Assembly (NCBI GenBank): GCA_964020975.1
Contig: OZ026625.1
Location: 40,634,290 to 40,698,289 of the forward strand
Length of the DNA: 64,000 bases
Reading direction: 5' to 3'
DNA from: Hermodice carunculata
Taxonomy: Eukaryota > Annelida > Polychaeta > Eunicida > Amphinomidae
The notes beneath the pieces were generated by a model. It saw nothing but the letters and a program-made list of their open reading frames with translations, did not search any database and was not told the DNA's origin. Positions within the stretch are counted from its first letter, which is position 1. Every line of letters starts with the position of its first letter. A program made the translations under genes and the position numbers. Below, one piece after another: positions 13,501 to 27,400 of this stretch.

Positions 13501-16500
13501 ATGCATCTCTGACAAAAATTTGGCAAAGCCATGGTCAACATTTTTTGAGATATCATGGTAAGATCATCAAGGTTGACACCACTCAGACAGCCTTCAAATA
13601 AATACATTAAAAATTTCATAAAAAGTTCAAAAATAATCAGCAGAAGGTGGTTTTCAATAGGAACCTGGTCCATCATAAGGTTCTTCTGTGACAAAAATTT
13701 GGTGAAGGTACAGTGAATATTATTTTCAGATATTATGGTAACGTCGTCCCCTAGGCGCCACTCAGATGACCTTGAAATAAACACTTTAAAAGTTTTAAAA
13801 TAATACGAGGAAGCTGTTTTTTTATAGGAACTTGGTTAATTTTAAAGTGCATCTCTGACCAAAATTTGGTACACCTATGGTGAATATTTTTTGAGATATC
13901 TTGGTAACGTCGACAAGACGGACGGACAGACAAACGCAGGGGATGACAATACCCTCTGGCACTTTATGTGCCGAGGATTAAAAAAAAAAGAGAGAGAGAG
14001 AGAGAAAAAGGAACAAGACTGAAAGAAAAAGCTTGTATTATGACCATAAACAAGAAAAGGCTTGAATTCCTATCTATAAAGGTACATTTTGTCCAATATA
14101 TGACACAAAATGTGCTTTTTTTAGGCCCAAATACCCTGCTGAACAAGCGGAATGCACCTCAACCTGCATACAGAAGAACCAGCTTCAATTTCCCCCAGAC
14201 AACACTGGATACTTGTCACCACATACACATATATAGGTCTACTCAATTATTAACAAATACGAATGTTTTGTCCTACGATTGTGCAACAAAAAAACATAGC
14301 AGGGACTGCTATGGATGGATAAATTATTCAGAATATAAAGGTATCTATGGAAACTTCCCCATGTACCAACCACACAAAATGACAAACAAACCTGTCTACC
14401 TACACACAATATGAGAACTACTCCTTGTAACAGTACAAAATTATTGAACAAAATTGCCCATGTACATACATGAAAACTCCTCAATGTAACAGTACAAAAT
14501 TATAAACGAAACTGCCTATCTACATACAATATGACATCTCATCCATGTACATAACAGTACAAAATTATAAACAAAATTGTTTATCTACAAACGATCACAT
14601 GCAGAGCAAGAGACAGAGGCTGACCAATTGGGGAATGCATCAGCAAATTCATATCAAACGACAAAATCAGCATAACTTACATTAGTCAAGTACAAATATG
14701 CAAATTCAAATATACCTGCCTGCCAGCATACATGTAGCTTTTATATACACCTTGTTGTCAATATTCTCAATTCTAATACTGGATACTCAATTTATGGTTC
14801 ATATTAAGTTTTTTTTTGTTTTTTGTTTTTGTTTTGATTCTCACAGTATTTAAAAATATCTGCTTTGCAAAAATCCAGACTTTCACATCAGAAAATGCAT
14901 TTAATCCGGACAGAATCACCTCACTGGATTTACACGTACGGAATGGCATCGTTTTCTCTCATAGCTTTAGGTGCCAGTCCAAAATGCCATTATAGTAATG
15001 ACATTTCCACACAAAAATTTGTCACAAATTTTTTTGTTTCACATAAATTGCAACTACATACTTCGTCTTACTTATACAATTTCTACCTGCAATTATGTGG
15101 GTTTTTTTTTTTTCTGTTCCTCTGCAATAATCACTGAACCTGTATCAAGCCAACATCTCAAATTTTCAAAAGAACACAGAAAACAAGAAGAAAAATGAAA
15201 AGCAGCAAATTTGAAAACTGGGGCAACTTCACAAAAAGACTTCATTTCAAATAAACCAGTAACAGTTTTTTTTTTCTTTTGTTTTTTTGTGAATATGGCC
15301 CCTGGACTGAAATTAAGACAAACTGATCAGCGCAATTTCTCCTTCAAAGGAATCCAGTGCATGATTATGTATTTCTGAAACAAATGCCAGGGTCGGTTGT
15401 TGAAATGACTTTGAACACTACAATTTTGTTACCAGTACAAAACATGTCTAACACAAACACACATATATTTTAGATAGACAAAGGCAACCACGAAACTGAT
15501 CAATAAATTATGCAGAACAGAGAAATGGCTATTGCAACATAAGCTTTATTAATTTGATTACAGATATTTTTAAAAATTTCCTTCACAGTACCTCATATTA
15601 TGAATGTACAAATATAAAGGTTTTGCCTATCTGCTGCCTCTGTACCTTCAAACTCTGAATGTAAAAATACATGCCAGCAGACATATTTGGCTTCACGAAT
15701 GAAAACATAAATGTCAACTGATATTGGTAAATCATTTTTTTTTATGTAAGAGTAACCAAAGAATTATAACGATTAAATTTTTCATTTTAAACACTTAAAC
15801 ACCAGTCAACATATCGTGAGTCACCTTGTTTCCTCCATTGATTTCCTTTGAGAGGAGAAATGACACTGCAAAACTTAACATAACAGGGTACTAAGAAATG
15901 CAAGTCAATGAAAACAAAAATTGGGCATAATACGATGCCTCCCAACAAACCTCTACGGTCATGTTGCCCATTATCGCTCGCTGATGTCCTTCTAAGGTCT
16001 CCTGGGCAATACTTCTGATTTCATTTTCCCTTTTGCCCAAAAATTGCTGACAAGCTGCCTGTAACATTTCCTCATTTTGACCCTGGATTTTGACCTGAAA
16101 GGACACTTCAGGGGTAAGCAAAATGTATGGAAAGGTGAAAATGAACAAGGTGACAGGTAAGCTCCACTGCGATGAACATAAATGCTGTGATAATACATGT
16201 GGTGGCGCCACCATACATGACTGCGTCCTGTTTGAATTTTCAACATCCCCAAAAAGGTCTTGGGAAATTGTGGATACAAGAAGGCAGGCACAGTATCCAG
16301 GTCAAAGGGCACAGACATATTACCATCAATACATTGCTCAAAGTTTTATGGAGAGCTTTAATTTGTCTAAAATTTATATACTTTCCACTGCTTTGGTTGG
16401 AAAAGTACAAGTAGATCTTGGCACAAAGATCTATTGTATAACTGGACACTGTACCCTTTGCATCTAGACTGTGCTTCCTATGATTGTACAAACATAAGGC

Positions 16501-19500
16501 ACAGGGTGGGGGTGGGGTGGGGCAAGGTGTCGATCTACAAAACACAGAGTCTAGATAAACAGCAAGCAGCCTGACCATAGCAGTCCCACCAGACAACACC
16601 CACTACTGAACAAAAGTCAAGGCGCTACAGCACTACATGCTCGTACTGCCACCTGGTGGTGATCTGCGCCAATACCTCAATGGTCATGGTGCCCATAATG
16701 GCCCTCTGGTGGCCCTCGAGGGTCTCTTTGGCGATATCGTGAATCTCGTGTTCGGTCTTACCCATGAATTGGGTACAGGCCGCATGAAGCATTTCCTCAT
16801 TCTGACCTTGTATCTTAACCTGAAATTCACATGGCAAGCCAAATATTTATTTTGCAAAGCTGACTGAAGGTATTATTGTTACTTTTTTTTTTGCACATGT
16901 GGACCAAATGAAACATAACAAATAAACTGTCTCATGGCTTTGTTTTTTTTCCCTTTTTTTGGTTTGCTTTTACTGTTGAGGTCAGTATTCAGCTTCATTT
17001 GTAATCCTAACTGTTCACAGTAGGTACATCATTAATTGAAAAGATATTAATACCGGAATATTTTGTACGGGCCATGAATATCTATACTGAAAACATGTTC
17101 CCAGCTGGTTTATAAAAGCATGGCACATTTCCATTCAATTATCTCGGTCAGCAAATTATATACACAACTTAATCAAGAAACAGCAAACATACATCAACAT
17201 GTCCAGAATCATAGTTAGTGCATCTTCAAGACTTGTAAATTTATGATTTACTTTTATGCAATATGCAAGAGAGAGAGAGGTAGAGAATAAAAGATGGAAC
17301 CGCACACTTACCTGAAAGTTTTTTATCATGACAAATTAAAATTGACAAACACAGACTGCCCAGTACAAAATAAATTACAAGCTAAATGCAATATCATATT
17401 AATAAATAATAGCTGAAGGCACAGACATTTTACCCAGCCACACCAAACAAAACTCGAATGTAATCGATACAAACCTCCTTTAAATAATTTTAAAACATGC
17501 AGCTGGGGACCGCAAATTGGACCTGAACAAATTGTGATAAACCTGTTACTAATTATATGTCGTCTTTTGATACATATTGTGGCATATAGGTCCAATTCAA
17601 ACATGCAACTGAAAGAAATGTCAATTGTAAAGTGTGTGATGACAATTATAGGCGGAGACATGGCAGCCATCTGGCATCTCAAGTCCTCTTTACACCTTGA
17701 AATAAGCAAGGTAACAGTTGTACAGGATTAGACATAATAATGAAATAACACGGAAAGTAGATTTTGCAGGGGAAAAAATGGTTATAAACTACATGTCATA
17801 CTTTACATCATATCTCTTTTATAGGAGTCAAAATTGAATACCCCCCCAAAAAACATAAATGAATAAAATAGAATTTTAAACAAATAAATTCATGAAAAGT
17901 GCAGAGTCTACTTCTCACACGTGCTGCAATGTATGGTGTTCCTGATCACAAATTACATGTAACTGTTACCGTGGTTACATTCTATTTGCCTGGCAGCCAT
18001 GTTCTATATATCAGACCTACCTGAGCGATGCCTGTCACTGAGATGGCAACTCCCAGTTGTGTGTATACGTGTGGACTCTCTATGGTCAGTGTCATTGTGT
18101 TCAGGGAAATTCTGCAAAAATAAACCAGTGACTGTAACAGAAAGACCAATTTTGATTTGAATCATTCGCTACATTGACATGGCTGAGACTTGTGTTGTGG
18201 GGTCCGTGTTGTACCTTCACACAAACTAAAACAGCATGGAAAGAAGATCATTTAGATTGCATCATATTTTGCTGATAATTTCTATAAAAACTTAATATAT
18301 TGAGCAATTTAGATTGCATCATATTTTCTGATAATTTCTATAAAAACAAAAAATATTGAGCCAGTACATGGCAAACTTACAACAGCTGCTATGGGGCTCA
18401 TAGTGGGAACTGTGCAATTGTAGCCAATTTAGCCATAACAATTGAGAAACTGAGCATTAAATTCCCATCAAAATCTCTGACTTCACTGCTACAAAATGAT
18501 GACAATGAGCCAGCGTGATACAGACATACTCATGGAAAACCAATGGTGTCACTAGCACTTGTGGGAAATTAGTCCAAACATACACAGAGTAAAAATTGTT
18601 ATCTTGAGTGAGATAACCAAGAAAAGTATTCTGCTTTTTCTCAAAATAAGAATGATTTTCTTATCATAAGAAAGAACAAAAGGCCCATGGACCTGATGCT
18701 CTGCTGGCACCTTGGTTATATTGCACCTCTTCATTTCATTCAAAGTTGCGAGTCCTCAAGTGGCTTCTGAACATTTTATAAGTTTATGTTAGTTTTGTGT
18801 ATAAAATGTCCACCAGAGGGCACTTCGCCCCACATGTAATCATAGCTTATTTGAGCCATTCTTGTGATGGATTTTGCTACATGTGCCAAGACAACAATGA
18901 GTGAGTCCTTAACTTTAAGTCCTCAGTCACCTTGGGACGAAAATCAAGGTCACCCAGATTATGTAATACAAGAGGCCCATAGGCGTGCCAGGTGCTGTGC
19001 TGACATTGCCATTGAAGTCCAAGCTACACCCTGCCATTACAAAATCACTTCTTCTAACTTTCAAGGCATGGTGACCTCACAAAAATACGTCAAGGTCACT
19101 GATACCACTGAGAATTCTAGCTTGGGACATTGTCTATATATCCTATAAATTTGGCAAGTCTAATCCAATTCCTTTTCAATATATGGAATTTTATATCGCA
19201 GAACACATTTTGGCTCATTATTTCCATCAAATTATAGGCGGTGCTATTAGTTTCATCAGCAACTTAGACTTTGACCTCCCACACAATCCTACCAAATTCA
19301 GTGAAAATCTGCCTAAAATTGAAGATGCTAGAGTATTCACAAAATTTTCATAGTTTGACCCCTATACAGTAAAATTTCTCTATACTGAACACCATTTCTC
19401 GGTTCTGAATATATACTGTCAATGTTAGCAAACCTCCCTATGCTGAACACCTCCCTATACCGAACACTTTTTTCCAGTCCCAAGGGTGTTAGGTATAGAG

Positions 19501-20554
19501 AGGTTTTACTGTATTGCATAATATTATATGTGGCACCACCAATATCAAAAGGGGCCTAGATTTTCATACATCCTATAAAACCAGAAAGTTATATTGGGCT
19601 AACTTAAATACCCATGGTATCGCGCTACAGAGCAAAAGTTTAGAGACGGACAGACGTGAGTGGTTGCATAGGCTCTGCGACCTTTGGTCAGCAGAGCTAA
19701 AAATAGATGTAATTATATTCTCTATATATATTTGTTTCAAGACAAAAAATATCCTCTCTCATTACCAAAATTTTTTAAATGTTGTTTCAAGAAAGAATGA
19801 AGAAGCTTTTTCAGTAATATATATGTATAAATATAACATCTGCTTGTATAATACTAACTTCGAGGGCCTCCTTGCTGATAAGACTCTAGTCTTAGGTTAT
19901 ACTCTTTTATCATAATATCAGGGAACTAGGTCCCAGTCATTGTCTAGTCCTTAAGTCTGAATTTCTCAAGGACTTTGTGGCACTAAATTACAAGTAAATA
20001 ATACAGTGAAACCTGGTTTGAGAGACCAATGTGCTAAAAGACCACCTGCCTCTTCAGACCATGTTTACCCTGTCCCTTTTGCCATCTTTCCCATGTTATT
20101 GCACCTCTAATGAGAGACCACATGCCTTATGCGACCACTTTTTGGCCTGCTCTAGGGGTGGTCTCTCAAAACAGGTTTTATTGTACTTTAAAGCCCAACT
20201 GGATTGTTCTGGCACTAACAAAAGCAGGTTGTACGAGCATTTTTTCAACAGAAGTTAACTACAAGGGAAAACTTCTTTGGGCAAGTGAAACAATGCCTGT
20301 ACAGGTTTGTTAAAAACATTATTCTAGCTGAGACAGGTCATATTAATTCAACCAGGAAGATAATAATGACAACACAGTACGGCCTTGTTGTTGCACCAGC
20401 ATGTACATAAATGTGTTCAGTGGCCCAATAATAAATTTTATGAAAAAAATTGCATGCTTTTTGTTTCGTTTTTCTTATATTTTCATTGTCAAAATTGTAA
20501 AGCTGATAGAGAATAAGAAAGCATGTGCATTTTTTTCACTAGAATTGGAGGCTG

Positions 20555-20630
<76 letters not shown>

Positions 20631-21349
20631 TATATATAAATACACATATACATATATATCATACAAACAATGAAATTTTGTACTTGTAACATACAATACG
20701 TCAAAAGAAAAATCACAGGAAAACATGTCCTGCCCTGACACTATACCTTCATGTCTAGGCCTATAAAAGCATTTTTCATTTCTGTTTAAATAATCTAGTT
20801 GAAAGCCTCAATATTCACCTACAACTTTGACTTGCTTCATGTAAGAATATCTAAGGCTTTATTGGTTCCAAGTATGAAGTAGGCTTAATATCGTTAATTT
20901 TGATATGGTTTTAACTAAGAAAACAATAGAATTACGAAAGTGCACAAATTATCTACTTGGGCCTGTAATTTTAATAAAGAGTAGCTGTCTTACTTATATC
21001 CTGCATTAAAAAACTCCTGCCAAATTATTCTAAGGGCCTAATTCATACATTAGGCTTATCTAACACAAGGTTCTGTCTTCAGAATTATAATTCTATGAAT
21101 AATATATTTATGAATCATCATCAATTGTACAGAGAAAAAAATAATGAAGCAGATCAAAGTTTTGACAATTGGTGCACCTATTCCTCTCACTCTCTGCAGA
21201 TTCTCACTTGGTACACAAACAGTATATGACAGTTTAATGCTCTCATTTTTCTTTCATTTGACCCGAGTTTAGGGGCCTGTTATTCTTCCACAAATTACAA
21301 AGTCCCCATGACAGAAGTTACTTTTACTACCCACGATCTAGAATATTAT

Positions 21350-21402
<53 letters not shown>

Positions 21403-24400
21403 TACATACATAGCATGCATCATGATGGTTACATGGCTTGGGTATTTGGCAAAGGGCCTACAAGGTAGGCCTAGGGTACGACATAAGAGGGAAGGCGGAT
21501 CTAGAAGAGTAAACATTTAATATTAGTATTAAATTATTGATTGTACAGTATGTTCGTATTTTTACTCAATAATGAGTTTGATTTTCCCACATATATGTAT
21601 AAGCCTGTATGTTGAATTTAAATTCAGATTCATAGGCAGGTAACTGCAGTCCCAAAATCGATTTACTGGTAGGTCCCTTCAAAATTAGTATAGCTCTACA
21701 ACGGGTTTTCCATGATGTCACAATATGGTTTTTCACTTGTAGCATCTATCTTCTGCACCATATCTAACTGCGTCGTAAAAATGGCACTTCTTGCAACAGG
21801 TATGTTCTCACAAAAAATAGGAATTCGCCTGTTTTACTTGCTCGAAACGATAAGGTAAATCACAAAGTGGTCAAGAGGCACACCGTTGTCCATTGCTTTA
21901 AGATGATCAATATGATGAAAGTGCTCGATGGCTCTGTTGCTGTAAATGATATTTTCTGCAGTGCTGATTAGCTTAAAAATCTGAGGGGTGGTTTTCATCA
22001 AAATGTTTCCGAAGTGAAACGAGTGAAGCCAAGTCTATGAGCAGATCCATCGTAAGAATGGCATGCATGCATCACTGGCTGATTTTCGATAATATTATTC
22101 ATTCTACCTTTTTTTACATGTACATGTAGTTCTCAAACTAACCCTTTATTTTGACACGATGCCTGTGATTTGATTGTTAGAATATCTTCTAAATGCCTGA
22201 CCTGTTTCATGCTTGATGTTGCTCATTAGTTGCTGGTTAGGATCATCGTGAATGTGTACTGCTATACAGCTGGGGGTAATCAGGGCTCACAGATTTGCAT
22301 GTCTTCTGGCCCTGGACAAGTCAAACTCCAATCAGGGCAAGCTAAAATTGCAAAACATTAGCCCTAGGGAAAAAACACTATTTTTCGTTTTTCCAAATGA
22401 TATGTGCATGGATGGTTGACAAGCCTAACAAGAGGCTAGTTAAATGGCAGACTTACTGGCCCCAGGAACAGCTTGTAAAAAAAACCCCAAAACCCCCCCC
22501 CCCCCCCCAAAAAAAAACCAAAAAAAAAAACCACTGCAGATCCCTGGTAATGTTGCCAACAAGTATTACATATACAAATCACAAAAAATCATGTGTCCTA
22601 CAACTGAATGCATTTTTGGTCTAACTGTCCAGAGGACATGTTATATTGATGTCAGACAGGACCTGGACTGTCACTCTGCTCACCAAGGTGTGGTGCCTTG
22701 TGGCTGTAAGACACCAACCTGACAATTACAATGGTACAGACGCAGCCCTCTTTCTGCATGTTTCAAATACATGTAGTGAGAATACGCAAGGTAATTACAG
22801 ATAACTAGATACCAAATATAAGGTTTATTGAGAATTATGAGGCCTGTTTCTTACTGTCAACTTATAAAGCAATGACATTTCGAGAGAGGTTATGGGATTA
22901 GACTAGTTTGAACAGAATCTAGATTTGATTGCCCAATGCCAGTCCCAAACTTTTGCTCATGAAAAGGGTAACTGAAGCTGGTATTTCAAATTTGAAAATA
23001 AAGATGTACACCTTCCAAGCCAAATTGGCTACAGAGATATAACAGCCAATGCCAACCGCTCTTAGCCTGGGCATAACTGGTCAGCACAAGCCCAGGGAAT
23101 CATAGTTAATAGGGCTGGGCATCTTCTTTTCTGCAGCCATTTCTGGCTGCTTTCTCAGCTGTTTAATCTGACCATCCATACACAGAACTGTTGTTCCACC
23201 ACCTACTGAGGCTCCCTGCATGTACGTGTATTCTGTGGACACTAACACATTTAACCATAACTTATCCTGGACTCTCCCCTTCAACTCTTGTACGTGACTA
23301 CTACCACAATACATGTCCAAGTCATGCATTAATTTTCCAAAATCTGGGAGGGATACATGGTTGACGGAGCAGTAACGCAAGAGCCTTTCACCTCTGCGAC
23401 CCAGGATTGGCTCTCAATCTCATACCAGGAAGCAAGTGGATATTTTGTACCACTTGGACTGTGCAGTGGTTTTCTCCTGTCCTTTGCTTTCCTCCACCTC
23501 ACAATTAGGTAGGAAACTATTCCCCAGCATCAGAGCCAAAGAGAGTGATTAATATAGACATGGCCCACTTCACAAGGCATGTAAAACTTATGGGTCTCCA
23601 AATATACTCTATACACCTCCATATTGTTGTCAGATTTGTACTTGAAAATTGAGACAAAAGCTAAGACAATGAAGTGTTATGCATGGCTGAATAGGCATGA
23701 CTTTCTTATTTTTAAATATAAAATTTTCAAAAACAGCCGAACCTTTAAACTATTGTCAAATTAGGCAATAAAATTACATGCACATGCATGCACAAACTGC
23801 ATATTCATTCCCTACTTTGTATCATTATTGCATTGAAAATCCATGGGATATGGCCCATGCATGTAATATTGTTTACCATATACCATGGGTGGCACTCCTT
23901 TTTCCATACGCTCCATACTAGTCAGCATAGCAAGTACAAAAATGTGCAGTCTGTCAACATTTATGCAACTGCAAGCAGAAATCAACAGCACGCGCTGTGC
24001 AGTCTTCTCAAGGAAATCCTTGGTTTCAGAGACCTTTAACATCTGTTTTAAAAAAAAAAAAAAAAAACACTTCCCAGGCTATAGTGCCCGCAGTCTACAT
24101 TGTCAGTCCCAGCTGGCGTACCACTAGCAGGTAGCCAGTGGCCCGTTCCTTTGGGCAATGCTCACACTGCTGCCGTCAGTGATGGGGCAAGTTTGACGGC
24201 CCGTAGTCCGTTGAGATCCACAGATGCATGCTTTGGAATGTTTGCTGGTGCAACAATGTGACCTTCCAATTCTCCATTCCATGAAGAAATATTATTATAT
24301 GACTTTTTGTTCAAATTTTTGGTTGAAGTGACGGCCGTTTCAAAAAATCCACCATTTGGCCTTTGGTCAACCGCCTTTCTTTTGTTTTTTAAATTCCATA

Positions 24401-27400
24401 TTCACACACGCGGCATGACTGTGGCAAAGTCTGATTTAATGTAGTGAAGAAAAATGTTACAAGTTGCCTTTTTTTCTTTCTTAGTGGACCCTCGGGGATA
24501 AATGCAAAACAACCCTCATTTCTAATCTGTCTCAACTAAATACAACAGTGTTCAAAGTGTTTGCATATTGAATGACAAGTGAAAATAAAATTTTCATTGT
24601 CTTAGCTCACTTTCCTATGATAAGCATGCATAGAATCAGACACCCATGTGAATCTTCCAAAAAAACTGCGCACAGATATAAAAATTCTACAGGAACAGTG
24701 CATTTACACTTTCCTGAGCCCCAACACAGGGCAAGGGCCACCTAACCTTAGGGTGTCCCTTCCTATCAACCCAACATAAACATTTTGCACCAAACCAGGT
24801 CAAAATCAGAGGGAGATCCCAACCCAGGGGATTCCCACTCTGGACCCATTACAGTCAATGGGAACCAGACTCACATTATGAAAAACATACTATTGTATTA
24901 CGTCATAGTGCTGCTGGAACGTAAACACAACCCACGTGTAACGTTACTACAACAGCACGATACTTGGGTATCAACAGTTTTATAATGGTTCCTGACGAGA
25001 TACACACAGTATTGAAACCGGTCAAACCTGCGTTTGCCATTCAACGGCTACTTGCCTAGTCCTGCTCATGTTGAATGACAGTTTTTGGAAGATATATATA
25101 GGGTGCTCAGTGCATGGTGGATGAACGCACAGAGGGCACGGCAGACATAATAGCTTGGGCTTAGTCTTGCTAAAGATCCTTTCTTACTTAATTCATTATA
25201 AAACAAAATAGCTAATAAATATTTATGAAAATAAAGGATGGGGCAGTCATAACATCGAATCATGCCACAAAGCGCCCCTGGTGAGGATCAATGAAGAAAA
25301 AGTCTTGTCGGATTTCGGCCACATCTGTTCCAGGGCGCTGCAGTGCATGTGAAAAATCACACATGTCCCAACACCAGGCTACAGCCGTCCGAAACACTTT
25401 GATAACATGTTGCAGCAGGTCTAAGGCTGGGCACTGTAGTGTTGGAGGACCCTGAACTGCACTGGCAGCTGTGGTACAGAAGTATGGGCGATACCTCCAT
25501 GTTTCCATCAGCTGTTGCCCGGTGTTGGATGCAGCTGAAACCCGGTCAATCCAACAAAACACTTTCTTCACTTGATCCCTGACTGGGCCACTTCATGGCC
25601 CGGTTCCTCCTAGCTCAATAACCACATCATCATTTATTTTTTATAATATTCATTAGCTGTTTTGTTTTATTACAAATTAACGAAGAAAGCGTCTTAAGCA
25701 AGACAAGCTTGGGCTTGTAACTTTTCATTCATGGATTATTTTGACTGATATGAAGTAGATTATCACTAAGCACATTTTTTTTGCTTCAAATAACAGGAAA
25801 ATTTATAGCCTTCTTACAAAATTGAAGCTGACTATATATATGTGTGTGTGTGTGTGTTTTCAGCTTTCTTAGTAATGGGTCGGAGGGTTCACTGATGGGC
25901 TGGTAGGGTACTTTTTTTTTTTTTTTGCAAGCAAATTTGGTGGGTCAGCAGGTTTTACACAGGCTCGATTTGGCTAGGGGAAACACAAGTATTATTCTGT
26001 TTGGCCTAACTTACACAAGAAACTGGGTCTTCATATAAAAATAAATGTCACACTCTGAAATGGATGAGGACTTACAAGAATGAACTTACAAGTCAGTTTG
26101 AAAAATCAGGGAATGAAGGACCAGGACGTAACATAAATTGTGTGACAGAAAATTATTATTAATCATATACATGTATCCACATACACATGTATACATATAT
26201 TCTAAGCTTCCTTTTAATGTTATCATGGTACTAAAAATATGATTAGTGACACTTACCTCTGAATTTTCTGTATTCCTGGCCAAACGAAAACTCGACCACC
26301 AGGCACTAGCAATGGTTTACTTAGGCAACATCCTAAAAACAGCAGAAATATTAAATATGAACACAAGCTACATGTACAGGATTACCGTATTCATTCCAAA
26401 AATAGCAAGCTGTGCTAATGGAAAGATTTCATGCAGCAGACAAGGTTTTCACAGAGTTTTGTAAAAATGATATGTCTTAATCTACAATACCACAAGCAAC
26501 TATACTAACTTATTACATAATCCATATAGCATAAAATAACTACTATGAACCCTCTTCTTCCATCAGAAGCAGTTAATTTGTTAAAATATTAAAAAAACAA
26601 AACTGAATTTATAATAAAACACTCCAGATTAAAAATTAAGGGGTGTACTTCTAATAGGGGCATGTACTACAATTGGAATGAATATGGATACATTCAAAAG
26701 TGGCCCAATACAGCAAGTGGCAAATTGACAAACATGATGAAATGACCCAGTGCTGTGTTGCTGGGAATGTGGCTACAGTGCAGTGACTATAATGACCACA
26801 TGTATATAGCAGGTACCACTCTACATATGGTATATATTTAAACACTGCCCTGTGTATAGTTGCATTCTTCAATGCAATAGTAGCTGCTGTATGATAAGAC
26901 CAGCCCTTCTATCAGAATAGAGTACTCTTGCATTGGTGGTGGTTTGAAAACACTGGAAAAATCATTAGACAAATACACGCTGGTGTCACGAACAGGCATC
27001 ATCATGAAACAAGTGGTTCATGGGCCTGATGCTCTGCTCCCATATAATCTGATGACCATCACCAAAAATTCATTTCCTGAAATGCATTTCCTCCATGCCC
27101 AAGAGAAATTAGTCAAGGTCATCCATATGATGTAATTAGTGATCTCTGCAGCTTAAAATAGAAGGCAGGTTTATCCTGCCCTTTTTCTTTGCTTCCTGCC
27201 TTTTCAGTTTGCTTCCTGCCTTTTTTTCTGTGATATATACATCATGCTTTGATGGTTCATGGCAAATTTCTTCAGTTTTGACTACAAATCTTCTGTATGT
27301 AAGCTGAATTCAAAGAAATTATATTAAAAGCAGCATTTTCACCATAATTTAGATACAGTTATCAACAATTTCTTCAGTTATAATGCGTGAAAGATACGCT

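Larger units (their letters stand above)
8930..15950. other. Flotillin-1 intron between exons 4b and 5
   Basis: A 7,021-bp intron. It contains a short tandem duplication (9213-9382), a TTAA MITE (9836-10083), a TA-flanked MITE (11851-12028) and a tandem-unit repeat (about 13270-13975). The stretches 10084-11850, 12030-13260 and 14000-15950 show no gene. The 148-codon ORF at 13968-14414 begins in a GA-rich run and has no family signature. Confidence 0.7.
18112..26256. other. Flotillin-1 intron 2
   Basis: An 8,145-bp intron with a CTCF-like motif (18810), an AAGAGGCCC repeat with nested MITE (18968-19704), a MITE (20004-20183), (TA)n runs (20557-20660, 21353-21394) and two unrecognised minus-strand ORFs (23100-23437, 25260-25591). 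Stretches such as 21400-22400 and 23500-25250 show nothing recognisable. Confidence 0.7.

Noticed and set aside
13968-14414. 148-codon plus-strand ORF as a gene
   Set aside because: It starts in an A/GA-rich run at the end of a tandem repeat and shows no family signature or splice context.
15951-16819. Assembly artefact as the cause of paired exons 4 and 6
   Set aside because: The paired exons differ at 25-30 percent of bases, mostly silently, and their introns do not align, so false duplication of one allele is not credible.
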